DNA of 64,000 nt from assembly GCF_001641265.1 (NCBI RefSeq), contig NW_020167529.1, forward strand, positions 583,001-647,000. The letters run 5' to 3'. A program made the position numbers and the translations under genes. How positions within the stretch are numbered: position 1 is the stretch's first letter; every line of letters begins with the position of its first letter. The notes under the pieces were generated by a model. The model was not told the origin of the DNA, did no database searches, and saw only the letters and a list, made by a program, of their open reading frames with translations. Shown in pieces: positions 21,260 to 32,431 of the stretch. The stretch is from Pseudogymnoascus destructans (lineage: Eukaryota; Ascomycota; Leotiomycetes; Thelebolales; Thelebolaceae).

Positions 21260-21493
21260 CTACGTCCCACCCCACCCTCCCATGCTCCCAGGTCCAAAAG
21301 TCGGCCCCTGCCCACCATACCCCCACCCTCCACCATTCATCCCCGTATAAGGCACTCCCGTGTTCCCTCCCATATTGGGGGACGCACCCGTGTATGGCGC
21401 TGGGGTAGGGGGAGGGTAGCCGTTTCCGGGATAGCCGCCTCCGGGGTAGCCGCCACAGCCGCCTCCGCCGCGGGGACAGTTTGGGCAGGACAT
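21260..21493 (-). CDS. Small Gly/Pro/Tyr-rich protein with Cys-rich start, 77 aa
   Basis: A short protein begins MSCPNCPRGGGGCGG and continues with Gly-Tyr-Pro repeats (GGYPGGGYPGNGYPPP) and Gly-rich blocks. I do not recognise the family. Support for a real gene is contextual: the start codon sits in ACAAAAATGTCC after a long CAAC-rich leader with few G, as in strongly expressed fungal genes, and a TATA box (GCATATAAAC) lies about 165 bp upstream. The CxxC and Gly repeats could suit metal binding or a structural coat protein, but that is speculation. No signal peptide is seen. Confidence 0.55.
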   Translation of the reverse strand: MSCPNCPRGGGGCGGYPGGGYPGNGYPPPTPAPYTGASPNMGGNTGVPYTGMNGGGWGYGGQGPTFGPGSMGGWGGT

Positions 21494-21657
21494 TTTTGTG
21501 GTTTGTTGATTGTTTTGGTTGGTTGGTTAGTTAGTGGTGTGTGTTTGGTTTGAGTTTAGCGTCTGGGTTTGGTTTGAGTTTGTGTTGGAATTAGGGATGT
21601 GCGTGTGTGTATGTGTTTTGTGTGTGGAGAAGAGAGAGGGAGGAGGCTTAGAGGGGG

Positions 21658-21667
21658 GTTTATATGC
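21658..21667 (-). promoter_or_regulatory. TATA-like box before the 77-aa gene
   Basis: GCATATAAAC on the minus strand lies 165 bp upstream of the start at 21493. The transcribed leader that follows is strongly strand-asymmetric (GT on the plus strand, CA on the coding strand). Confidence 0.45.
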
Positions 21668-21679
21668 ACTTCTCAGTGT

Positions 21680-22379
21680 GGGAATGGGGGGTTGCGCCAG
21701 TTGAGGGTCTGAATGTGTTGTAAATATCGGCCAAAAACCGAAAACTGAGGATCCTGGCTGAGCTGAGCGCTACTGGTAGCGTAGTGGCAAAAGCCTAGGT
21801 AGCTGATTTAGCTTGCCAAGTGCGCATAACCAGCTGAGTTTCAGCTCGTAGAGCCTGGTGGCAATTAATCAAGCCGGCCTATATATACTACGTAGATTCC
21901 ATAGGTAATTAGATAGTTCAATTGATTCTATTCTACTCTACTATACTGTATTCTACAGTGCGGTTCTGTACGCTGAAGCTCATTCCGCTGTACTCCAAAG
22001 TGATAATTCGTGGCGACTGTGGGAACAACAGCCAAATTGGCCCAATATCCCAGACACACGCTTTACCTTCCAACAGAATGGGGGATAAATCATATTTATG
22101 TATCTATCTTCTATTCAGTTAAGGTGGTGGAATCATCTTGGTTTTTCGGCTCGGAATGGCTTTCTGTTTCTCCAGCAAGTAGGAGGGGGTGGTGAAGCGG
22201 ATGCCTTTCAACAAGACATGTAGCAGATGGAAGGAAGTTCGATTGATCCCTACGGCAAAGGAATTAGGAAGTCGTCTCTCAATATTACTATAACCAATAT
22301 TGATTGCGTTATACTCCACGTTCCTTTCAAAAAATGTTATCAGACTTTCTATTCCCTCCTCGTGCAATGGAACATCAGC
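21680..22379. other. Gene-free stretch
   Basis: Nothing supportable is seen apart from an open frame on the minus strand (22119-22367) that directly follows the F-box pseudogene and may be its decayed 3' neighbour. Confidence 0.4.
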
Positions 22380-23300
22380 GAGACCGGGAATTATGGAATT
22401 AGCAATTCACTGCTGTTTAGACGATGTTGGAAAGCTTGCTTAATAGACCCCAGTGGGATAGCAACATCCGTCCGCCTTGGATAATGGCCTTTGGCCACCC
22501 GGCTCGTCCACGTCGGATCAAACCGTGCACTCCCGTCGCCTAGGTCCAACCAGCGCGTAACGACTAACGCTACACCATCCTTCCAAAGTCCTTGGTATCA
22601 ATCTGGAACTCGGCCGGGCAGAGGTGGCACTGCTAGGGCCCACGCCATCCAGCACATTTTGCAGGTGCTTTGTTTGGCGGACTAACTTATCCGCAACAAA
22701 GTCGTGGAACATTGTTAGATGGGGGTAGGCGATTAGTTGTGTGGAATCAGGAGGCGGAAGTTTTCTAATCCCCCTATCTCAGTATAGAATCCAATTTTGA
22801 TGGCGGAATAAGAGATGGCCGTTCACAATTCGACAGATGGATACTTTTTGGTAGGTTGCTCCAGGTAGATATGTGGTGTCCACGTCAGAGATCAAAGAAA
22901 GCAGCTTGCTGCAATGAATTCCACGGCGATGAATCTTCATAATCGACCAGTATGTGATGTCGTGGAACGGTTTGCCAAGAAACAGAGACACAACAGCCTT
23001 TCGTCAGTGACCGTCGACGGTATCCTTGCCTCTCGACCGCGCAACATGTTCTTATGCCGTTCCTCTAAGCAGCGGTGATCCAGAAGGCAGTAGCCGCATG
23101 CGGCATCCAAGGGCATCTGTAGACTAAGGGACTTATTGAACGCCTTACGACGCAGCGCATCGAGATGATTGTTTCCCAGGATAAGACGGATTCTGCGGCA
23201 GCTCAGGGCTAATGAGGCAGCGGCCGACGGGGAAAGGAAATCAGATATGCATATCACGAGATCGATCGGGAGCGTCTCAAATGGCGTGTAATCGAGGTTA
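22380..23300 (-). pseudogene. F-box protein pseudogene with frameshifts
   Basis: On the minus strand an F-box signature (LPIDLVICISDFLSPSAAAS, then LALSCRRIR) begins near 23285. Downstream conserved pieces of the large fungal F-box family occur in different frames: FHDITYWSIMKIHRRG and SICRIVNGHLLFRH near 22780-22990, then EFQIDTKDFG, VALVVTRWLDLGDGSARFDP and SIKQAFQHRLN near 22440-22600. Joining them requires several frame changes, and no intron signals fit, so the gene looks dead. F-box proteins recruit substrates to SCF ubiquitin ligases; this copy probably no longer does. Confidence 0.65.
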
Positions 23301-25832
23301 ATATGTCGGACTGAATTGCCATGTTCGACAGCGGCCTCTGTTTTTGTCTCGACATAGATAGATCGGCTTGAGAGACTGGGATTTTCTAATTGTGAATATG
23401 TTAAATGGAGGTGTTGTGCGCAGCGTTGTTAGCTTTCTACTATTTAGCTACCCAAGCCACTTCAACAGCGCGTCCTCAATATCAGGGACCCAGCGTGATT
23501 TACGGACCTTAGGCACATGATGGGAAGTAGAGATAGCAAGCAGGAGATAACGAATGGACTAGTATTTAAGGGGGTGATCAACAGGAAATTATTACAGCGA
23601 CTTAGAAGCATACTGGACAGTACAGTTACCATAGACGAGATGGGAATCTACCTAGAAGGTAGGTAGCGACCACGTCGGACTAAGTGCTGCTCGCCTAGCG
23701 GCACTGTTAGGAGCAAGTAAATACAATAATAAGGAACAGAGAGAGAATCATGGCTCTCTACTCCCTAGGAACAGGAAAGGAAATATAGATTATACCTCGA
23801 AAGAAAAAATAGACAGTATGAAACTCCCAAACCCAGAGAACAAGACCCGAGTATCCCACCCCTCGCAAGCGCCCCTTGATGTGAAATAAACCAACCGCAG
23901 ATTTTGTCAAGGAAGGCGAGTCAGAGCCCGACATTAGACCCCAGAATACCGACTGTCGTAAGCCTCACAACCAACACAGGACTGAGGCTGCCCCCTTTTT
24001 TCTTGTCCTTACCGTGACTAACTGATATGCATCGACGCGACAGACATATAGACACGCCCAATCCGGCGCATCCATACATCCTATCTCTAGTCTACCGCCA
24101 TTTGTAAGCTTAAACTGCCCGAATTATGCCCCCCAGTGCCGCCCCCACCCCTTGGTCTCGGGAAGAGACGGCAATCTGGTGCACATCACGGCATCTGGCC
24201 CCCTATCCATGCGTGGAGCAGGCTATAGACCCGCTGTGCTGGGCATGCGCCGTTCTAACCCCCTTCCTAGGGTCGACTGGACTGAAACCACCGCCATGGA
24301 TATGGCAAGTGCGTCACTATCGATCCCAGCCCTCTCAGCTCTACCTAGCCCCTCGCAAGTGGTCCCTAACTCCCTCTTTGGGATGTCTAACCTCGATTCC
24401 AATCCTGATCGCCCACACCTCCATAATGCCAGACGAGACACCCAACAGCGCCAGGATATCCCATGATGTCTGAGAGATACTTCGGACCAGAGGGCAATCC
24501 TCCCCGTAGCCTCACATGGCTAGCTCGGACGCTCGGGACAGACTCCTATCCGTACGTCTACTCACTCGCCAACTCGCTCAGCCACTTGCTCCCCTCCCCC
24601 CACCCATCTAGCACCCAGGAAAGCTCCTTAACCATTCGGCGCGGGCCCCTGCATCATGCATGCATACCGAAAAGCAAAATAAAAGCAAAATAAAACCATG
24701 CCAGCACCCATCTCGTCGCGTCTCTCACCTCAGCTCCCCTCTCGGCTTTCCTTTCGCCCGTGTCTCTCCTCATCCATCCCCCCCTCAAAACTTGTTGTCG
24801 CCGCCATCGTTGAGAGACACTAAATGCTCAGCTCAAGCTATTAAGAGTCTCGCGCACACCTCCTGGCCGAACCACCTATCCACCCCGCAGCGTCTGAAAC
24901 ACTATCACTTACGTAACCACCCAATGATGACTGGCTGCGAACCGCAAGAGACACACACATACCTACCCCGGCACCAACAACTCAGCTCGACAGCTTTCTG
25001 TAGGATTGGCGCTCTCCTGAGCTAGAGCTGTTGACGACGGTTGGCGGTGGTACGAAATTCCTTCGGGATGGGCTGGTAATTGTTTGCTAGGTTGGTTAGA
25101 TCGGTGGCCTTGGTGGTCCTAGTGGCGCTCGCTGGTTGTCCAGGACAGCCTAGGATGGTCTAATATTGCTTGCTGGGTATGGGGCCTCCCTAACGGCTTT
25201 CGTCAGTGAGCGAGCCTCGGTATCCCTCCTTCTCCCACAAGCACTCCCACCTTTTCCACATCAAACCACCACCACCTCAACAACGCACCACCTCTCCGCT
25301 CGTAGCACCATGCATGCACCGCATCCTCCAACAATCCACCGTTCTTGGCCAACCAAGGAAGCGGTGAGACAGCACAGACACGCACCCAACGCAGTGTCGT
25401 GCCGTGCATGTGTGTTGCTGGACAGACCCGGGAAGTCGGGATTGAGGGGATTTGTCTTGCTTCATGGGGAGATGGGAGGGGGATGTTGGTTGGCGCGCGA
25501 GTTGGGTGATTGGTTGCTTGGTGAGGTGGGTGGTGCGCGAGACAGGCGGGACGGATCTGATAAGTTCTGCTGGCAAGGGTGAAACTGGCTGGCGCAGAGC
25601 AGTAGCTGCACCTTGCCTCTCGCAATCTCGTCCGCAGCGTCTCGAACACGTCGTCTGCGCCGCTGAGAACGCCGACCGACCACATGGGTCGGTCGGCCAG
25701 CGCCTCGGGCGGGTGTCTACTCTGTGAGAGAATGGTGGCATTGAGGGTTGCACGGAGGATCCCAGGTGAGTGGGTTGGGACGGGGAAGTGTCTGTTTTGG
25801 GGATTGAGAAGAGCCGGGGTAGGATGTTTGCT

Positions 25833-25864
25833 TCCCTGGATCCCTGGATCCCTGGATCCCTGGA
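25833..25864. repeat. TCCCTGGA x4 tandem repeat
   Basis: Four perfect 8-bp units contain overlapping GGATCC sites, followed by a degenerate TCCCTACC. Confidence 0.9.
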
Positions 25865-26939
25865 TCCCTACCTGGAAGGCGACGGCGGGAAGCAAGGGAA
25901 GGGAGAAAAGACAACGGGACCAGTCACACGGTAGGTACTCGGCACATACATATGCTCTTAGTGCATGATATTAGTTAGAGTAGCCATACAGAGCAGCACA
26001 TCGTCCTGTACTGTGCTCTGTATGCTGCTCCCTACATGATCACGCTCAGCTCAGCCTCTGCACTCGTCGCACAAGCTGGATCTGTCTGTTTTACGTAGGG
26101 AGCGTACCATAGGAGTGGTTTTGGTCTCATGCTGATTTTCCGGTCGCCTGTCTCGTGGGTCGAGATCGAGACGAGTACCGGGTGCTAGGATTTTGCTTAA
26201 GCCACTGTAAGTTAGGGAGTACGAGGGAAGTGGGAAGTAAGGGAGCTAAGTGCGGTTCGGCGGTGCAGACCCTTTAGAGTAGACATTGCAGGCCCCTGAG
26301 CTAAGATGCGGTAACTACCTAGGGTTATACTCGTGCATCATCCAGAGTCTTCCACCGTAATCACCAGAGTTGGTTCTCAGACACAGTGTCTCCTCACCCT
26401 CCGCTCTACTCTGGACCCTTACCGGCGACGTTCCACTATTTACTATTTGCGACTGGAACCAACTCCAGCTCGTACTACTATGATACTCAAACTGTCCTGC
26501 CGTACGACCAACAAAGACATATCTCAACCCACACATCCGGTCACCTATCACCTCCACTCCACCCCCCTAACACTCCAACCCGCCCGCACGGACAGCAATC
26601 CCGACACTGAGGGACGCGGAACCAAGAACCCTCAACGGCACCCAACATGTACTCTCTCTACTTCGTCCCCTAAGGCTAATCCGTACTCTACTTATAGTAA
26701 TTCTACCATACCAAAATATATAACTTACCCTCCCTGAGTATACTATAAGTGCTTTCTATGTATCCTGTAATGTTGCATGCAATACCACCATCTCCTTCCA
26801 CTACAGTAACACCCTATCCAACAACGCCTCCTCCGGTTCCTCCCCCCCCCCCTTTTCCCCCCCCCCTTTCTAAAGCAAAATAATAATAATACTTAGCGCT
26901 TTAGTACGTATTGCCGTACTTCTGTACTCCTGTACTTCC

Positions 26940-26958
26940 TAAATTCCCTGGGAATTTA
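26940..26958. repeat. Perfect 19-bp palindrome
   Basis: TAAATTCCC-T-GGGAATTTA is symmetric about 26949, with 9-bp arms. It could be a dimeric factor site or a chance palindrome; it lies 525 bp upstream of the LaeA-like gene. Confidence 0.6.
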
Positions 26959-27482
26959 GCACCCGCCAGTGCCAGTGGGGATTCGGCAAGCTTCCCACCG
27001 ACACGGCTCCTGGGTTCATGGGGCTGGACGTGCCCGGTGGGGAACAGGTGGATGATGGGTGGGTTGTGCTCCGGGTGGGGCTGCGTCGCTCCGTGTATAT
27101 GTATTGTAAGTATGCGCCTCCCTTTTCCTTGTTCCATTTTCGCTCCATTTATTAGGGTTCTATTTCTCCGGGTTGATTAAGAGATTTGATATATACGGAA
27201 CTGATTTGGAGGCGATATTGAACAGTTGGCTTCCGACCTTGCTTTCTCCCCTTCGCTTTCTCCCCTTCTTACCTATTCTTTGACCTCCTACGTTGACGGA
27301 AACGGAGGCGCCTCGGACGGACCGAACGGCCTTGCGCTTCGTGCGTGCTTGGCTTGCTTCACTATCCCCCCGAGTGCAAAGTTCTAAACTCGGACTCGAC
27401 TGAGCCCTAAGGGATTCCGCCTCACCGACGTCTTCCTCGCAACGCCACATCTGGGAGCCACATGCTTTCAACCCCTCTCACC

Positions 27483-28886
27483 ATGCCCTCTCCCTCTCCC
27501 TCACCCCCCGACTCACCCAGCCGCCTCGCGCCCCTTTCCCAACCCGACGAAGCGCGCTCTCAAATTGTCAAGGCCGACGTAAGCCCCTTCTACTCCTCAC
27601 AGCAGCACCAATCCTAACCCGCACCGCAGTCGGCATCCAACCACAGCAGCACTGGGGAGAACTTGTACGTCGCCCCCCTGCCTGTCGCCCCCCCGCCTGC
27701 AAGCCCCCCACGCCCTAGAGACGGAGATGAAGGAGACGATGAAACTAACGATGACCCTGTTCGCAGCGACATGTCGACGCGCTCTGTGACGACAAGTGTG
27801 TTTAACTTCCATCGGGAGAATGGGAGGACGTATCATGGGTATCGTGCTGGATGTAAGTATTTAACTTTCTTTAGTGCTCTCTTTGCTTCCCTGTGCTCCC
27901 CTGCAGTTTCGATTTATGTTTGTAGCTTCGGCAAGCTGGCTTTGTGTTAACAACTCTTTCGTCCGCAATACTCTGATCATGTCCTTACGCCCCTTATTTT
28001 AAGCCCCCTACTAACACAACCAGCCTACCACTTCCCCAACGACGCCAACGAAGTCGACCGCCTTGAATACCAACACGTCCTTGTCAACCACTGCCTGCAA
28101 AATAAACTCTTCTACGCCCCTATCCCCCCTCCCCCTTACCCCCTAACCGTCCTCGATATCGGCACAGGCACCGGCGACTGGGCCATCGAAATGGGCGACC
28201 TCTACCCAGAAGGCATGATCGAAGCCACGGACCTGTCTCCCATCCAGCCCTCCGCCGTCCCAGCAAACGTGCAATTCATCATCGACGACGCCGAGCAGTC
28301 CGACTGGGCCATCCCCGAGAACCACTACGACTTCGTGCACACGCGCATCCTCGAGGGCTGCTTCTCCGACATGGGCGCCGTCATCGCTACCGCTTTCAAA
28401 TACATCAAGCCTGGCGGCTTCCTCGAGAGCCAGGAGCTCAACCCCTTTCCCCAGTGCGACGATGGTACCATGCCCGACGACTGGCCCTTCGCGAAGTACG
28501 TCGCTAAGCTGCAGGAGGCCTCGCTGGAGGTTGGGCGCGAACTCGACATTACGCCGAAGCTGCGAGGCTGGTTTGAGGCCGCGGGCTTCGTGGATGTGCA
28601 GCAGCGGGTGTTCAAGGCGCCGATAGGCCGCTGGCCGAAGGACCCAGCGATGAAGGACCTTGGGCACTGGTGGGCGGAGAATATGTCGGTAGGCCTGGCG
28701 GGGTTTAGTTTGGCGTATTTTAGTCGCGTGTTGGGGTGGAGCACGGACGAGATTGAGCTGTATCTGGTGGATGTGAGGAAGAGCTTGATGGATAGGGATG
28801 TCCATGCATATCATCGCATGCATGTGATGTGGGGACGTAAGCCAGAGGTGGGAGAAGTGGTGCCAGGGAAGTCACCGGCGTCATGA
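27483..28886 (+). CDS. LaeA-like SAM-dependent methyltransferase, 359 aa
   Basis: This is a class I methyltransferase of the fungal LaeA/TAM type. The family includes velvet-complex regulators of secondary metabolism and many enzymes of unknown substrate. The model has four exons: 27483-27578, 27630-27664, 27767-27852 and 28024-28886. The 102-bp second intron is in frame and could be retained; its GTACGT donor, ACTAAC branch and TTCGCAG acceptor favour splicing. The SAM motif VLDIGTGTGDWAIE lies at residues 115-128, followed by ATDLSPIQP (motif post I) and DFVHTRILEGCF. The stretch RTYHGYRAGSYHFPNDANEVDRL before the core is typical of the family. No biosynthetic cluster is nearby. Confidence 0.88.
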
Positions 28887-29357
28887 GGTGGTGGTGATGA
28901 GCCTCGTGGAATGGGGCGACGGTGTTGTTTCATGACTGATGATTTCGCTAGAGGATGGTAGGGTTGCATATAGGACCGGTCAGCGCGCAATTTTTTTTTC
29001 TGTTAATCCCGCGGCGTACTCTTTTGGTGGTAAAGGGGGGCGATGGCGGTGGTGGGCCAAAAAAGGGCAGGGTGATAGATGATAGGCTATATTCAAGAAT
29101 AATATTCTTACTCTGATATTCGTTTCGAATGTCTTACGTCTAGCGAGCTGCTATTGAACGTTTCCTCCTCCTCCTGCGATTATATCCTCCAATCGCTTCT
29201 CGGTGCCCCATGCGAGTAGCGTCCTGGTAGGACGCTGTCTTGGCGTTTCGTTTCGATAGATCCCTATCTTTGCGGAGCCATAGACAGGCACCATCACCTC
29301 GACATCGTAGTCCGGCGTCTGCATGTACCACAATAGTCCTTCCTCACACGCATCTGT
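28887..29357. other. Convergent intergenic region
   Basis: These are the 3' flanks of the methyltransferase (+) and ALG13 (-). No gene is seen; a run of nine T lies at 28992. Confidence 0.5.
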
Positions 29358-30058
29358 TCAATCCAATACCCCCCTAACATCCTCTTCTCTCCTCTTCTCG
29401 GGCTCATAGCCCAGCTCACCCCCCACAACATCCATCACGTTCCCCCTCCCACCTCCACCACCCGTCTCACTCCACTCCCTCAACGCGCGCTCCTCGCTCG
29501 CCTTTAGCGCGGCGCTTAGGTCCTCTAGACGGCCGTGGACGGCATATCCCATCCTATCCAGCTCCTTCGCGAGCTCCAACTGGTGGTTATCGAGTAGTGC
29601 GGGATTTGGGACCAGGATAAGTGGGAGGGAGAGGCGGAGGGCATCGAGAGCTGTTCCTGCGCCTGGGCTGTGTTAGCATGTCTCGCTATCTCCACGCCGT
29701 CTATTCGCACGGCCTGCAAAACAACAAAGGGGCGCAAGATCAACGAACCAGCATGAGAAACAATACACCCCCTCCTCCTCCCCTCGCCTTCATTAGCTTT
29801 ACACTCCCTCATCTCCTCCCCCAATCCTCCCCCTTGGAAACCAAACGCCCTAACACTCAGCCCCAGGTTTTCTAGTGTTGGCGCGAGCTTCGTAATCCAG
29901 TCCTGTGCGGGGACCAGGTCCGCGCCGCATTGGAGGGTGAGATTTGTGTAGCCCTGTGATGAGAGCGTAGAGAGGAAGGGGGGGCAGAGGGAGGCGGAGA
30001 GGAGGGCGGGGAAGGGAGCCGTGGCGCCCAGGGTTATGAGGCAGGTGCGGGGGGACAT
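29358..30058 (-). CDS. ALG13: UDP-GlcNAc transferase catalytic subunit Alg13, 204 aa
   Basis: Alg13 pairs with membrane-bound Alg14 on the cytosolic face of the ER to add the second GlcNAc to dolichol-linked glycan. Exon 1 (29749-30058) and exon 2 (29358-29662) join over an 86-bp intron (GTTCGT donor, GCTAAC branch, GCCCAG acceptor) to give [35 protein letters not shown], the conserved UDP-sugar-binding region of GT28 enzymes. The N-terminal LITLGATAPF, then GADL, match the family start. The donor is non-consensus but the join restores the motif exactly. The C-terminal DVVGGELGYE closes the protein at a normal length. Confidence 0.9.
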
Positions 30059-30598
30059 GGGGGATGGTTGTGGGGGAATAGTGCTGGTGGTTGTTTGTAG
30101 ATGCGGGTTCGGGCACTAGGAGTTATGAGGCGTTTCTGGGTGTTGAGGAGGCGAGAGAGGTAGGGAAGGTAGGTGATGCTTGGTCGAGGATGGGGCGGTC
30201 GGTCTGGGGTAGGCGATTCTGCCGGTTTCGGAGAAGCGGTGAGAAGTGTTTGGATATATGCTTCAAATTAGATTGATAGTGCTCATTATATATGGTAGCG
30301 AGAGAGAAGGATATAGGCATCAGAGATAAAAGATTAACTAACCATCTTGAAATTAAATGGCATTAAACTTCAAATTAATTTTGGGAGTGTCCTTTAGTGA
30401 CTAGGATTATGGTTTCGTGCCTAATAATCCAGGCAGCAAGATATATCTCCATCGTCAAAAAGTTCCGCACCTCCTAGAGCTCAACGACCAAAAGCGGCAA
30501 CTGCGCACGACATCCCCCTTCGCAGCGCGCTCTCGTCAATCGAGTGCTTTAGCACTTACACAATCGATTCTACTCAATTGTAGGAGGTACGCTTCGTT
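30059..30598. promoter_or_regulatory. Divergent promoter region, ALG13 / mS35
   Basis: A 540-bp spacer separates two oppositely oriented start codons, so it must hold both promoters. I see no extra gene. Confidence 0.6.
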
Positions 30599-31787
30599 AT
30601 GTCGGCAGCAGCATCTAGTCTGCGTCTCGTAGCTAGGAGGTGCCAAAGCGGCCTGACGAGCAAGCAATCTCCTCTCCTCCGAAGCTTCACCACCTCCTCC
30701 TCTCGCTTCGAGGAATCAACACCTAAGGGCCCCAAGGAACCCGCCCCTGCCGCCTCCCTAAACCCCGAGGACGCGCAATGGGCCCGCTTCGAGAACACGA
30801 TTGAATCGATCCGACACGGCGAGCTAGCGAGTGCGTCAGCCCGCATCGTGAACAAGAACATGACCGAGGCGCAGCGGCGGCGGCGGCCGGCATCGGTTCC
30901 ACAAAAGAAGCAGAAGATGGGCCTCCTGAATATGAACGAGAAGGACAGCGTTGAGGACCCGGAGTTCGAGGAGGACGATGTGACGGCGTTGGCGCATGGG
31001 GATCTTGAGCAGCACCGCGAGTTCCGCGAGTATGCGCGGCTAATGGCGTGGGAGATGCCACTGTTGACGAGTACGCTTATCTTGTGTCTTGTGGTGAAAG
31101 GGGATGTGATATGCTAACACACGGAACAGAGATGGCGAAACCGTTTGTGCCTCCGAACCAGAGCCAGGTGCTACGCTTCAGGTACACGACATACATGGGC
31201 GAGGATCACCCAGCAGAGAAGAAGGTGGTGGTTGAGTTCTGCCCCGACGACATCCCGGGACTTGAGCCGGTACAGAAGGACAAGCTCAAGAAGCTGGTGG
31301 GCGTGCGTTTCAACCCCGAGACGCAGATCGTCAAGATGAGCAGCGAGATGTTTCAGTCGCAGGCGCAGAACAAGCGCTACCTAGGCGACCTCGTTGACAG
31401 CCTCGTGCGTGAGGCCAAGGTACGTCTTCTATTTCACAGCTATGGGCGTGTTCATTGGGTTAATTAACTAACGTACTACAGGATCCCAAGGACACGTTTG
31501 AGGATGTCCCGCTCGATACGCGCCATCAGACGTTCAAGACGAAGCCGAAGTTCCCGCGTGAGTGGCGCATTACGCCAGAGAGGCAAGCGCAGCTTGACGC
31601 TGGCCGGGCGGAGGCACTGAGGCTTGATCAGGCGAGGGCAGAGGGCGGGCTGCTCGTTGATGGGGGGGCTTTTGTCAGGGAGGCGCATGCGCAGGCTGCG
31701 AAGTTGGCTGGGACTGCGAAGCTCGCGGAGCCAGCTATGGTGGCGGGCAGGGGTAAGGCACCGAAGAAAGTGTTTGTGAGGCGGTAG
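30599..31787 (+). CDS. RSM24: Mitochondrial small ribosomal subunit protein mS35 (Rsm24), 355 aa
   Basis: It belongs to the MRP-S28/mS35 family of the mitoribosomal small subunit. Three exons (30599-31070, 31130-31419, 31482-31787) are separated by 59- and 62-bp introns. The N-terminus (SSLRLVARRCQSGL ... RSFTTSSSRF) is a typical mitochondrial presequence with an RSFTT cleavage-like site. The conserved domain begins around AWEMPLLTKMAKPF and continues with LRFRYTTYMGEDHPAEKKVVVEF and QNKRYLGDLVDSLVREAKDPKDTFED. The C-terminal tail is Ala-rich and basic. Length and order fit fungal mS35. The assignment is from family memory; the presequence and the domain agree. Confidence 0.82.
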
Positions 31788-32013
31788 AGAGTGTACGAAT
31801 GTGGGATTGGGCTACATTGTAAGATACTGTTGTATATGGATGTGATAGAATAGACGATGTACTTGTTTCATATTATCATATTTACACGTGGATGGAAGCT
31901 AGGATAGAGAAGTTTCTTTCTTGATGCAATTTTCACGGCGCAAATACTGATTGAAATGCGGAATCTAGATATCTTGAGGCCATGCACCTTGGACTTGACC
32001 AGGTCGTATATGT

Positions 32014-32133
32014 CACGTGTATATGTCACGTGAGTGTAGTGGACGGCTCTCGGTGGCTCGGTGGACGGCATTCGGACGAAATAGCAACGTCCGGGTCGGA
32101 TTCTTAGCGGTATCAACGGCTAAAGAGCACGTG
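32014..32133. promoter_or_regulatory. Cluster of CACGTG E-boxes upstream of the aldehyde dehydrogenase
   Basis: CACGTG occurs at 32014-32019, 32027-32032 and 32128-32133, the first two in a TGTCACGTG context 13 bp apart. Such sites bind bHLH factors (Cbf1 or SREBP type) in fungi. They lie 300-420 bp before the start codon at 32432. Confidence 0.5.
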
Positions 32134-32431
32134 ACTAGCATGTGCCCATGCCATTTCTGGTTAGATCATAATTCACATGCCTCGGTCTCGGTACCTCATC
32201 TTCGATGCAAGTGTGGGGAAGTCAGCGAGATGTATGACAATTTGCGGAGAGACCGTCATCATCTGGTCCGTCTCCTCTCCGTTCCCCTTTACAATATCAC
32301 TGCAGCTCCTCCCCCTCGACTGCATCATCATATAAAACCTCTTAATTCAACACCAGAGATCTCTACGTTCGCAATAACGCCACCCTTCACGACTATTAAA
32401 CACAAGCGCTAGTCAATAGCAAACCGCCGCC

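Larger units (their letters stand above)
23301..27482. other. 4.2-kb region without a supportable gene
   Basis: Open frames exist on both strands, but none shows a domain, codon pattern or splice structure that I trust. The region holds a TCCCTGGA tandem (25833-25864), long C runs (26842-26866), a perfect palindrome (26940-26958) and strong C-over-G strand bias at 24100-24700. Candidates are a non-coding RNA or decayed DNA. Confidence 0.5.

Noticed and set aside
24126..25895. Several overlapping open frames on both strands in the gene-free block
   Set aside because: Low-complexity Pro/Ser/His composition, no domain, no splice structure and opposing frames of equal length suggest chance open frames in C-rich DNA.
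27665..27766. Treating 27665-27766 as coding in the methyltransferase
   Set aside because: It is in frame, but strong donor, branch and acceptor signals and a Pro-rich translation favour an intron; left open for RNA evidence.
28143..28823. 226-codon antisense frame opposite the methyltransferase
   Set aside because: It mirrors the SAM-binding exon and shows no protein family features.
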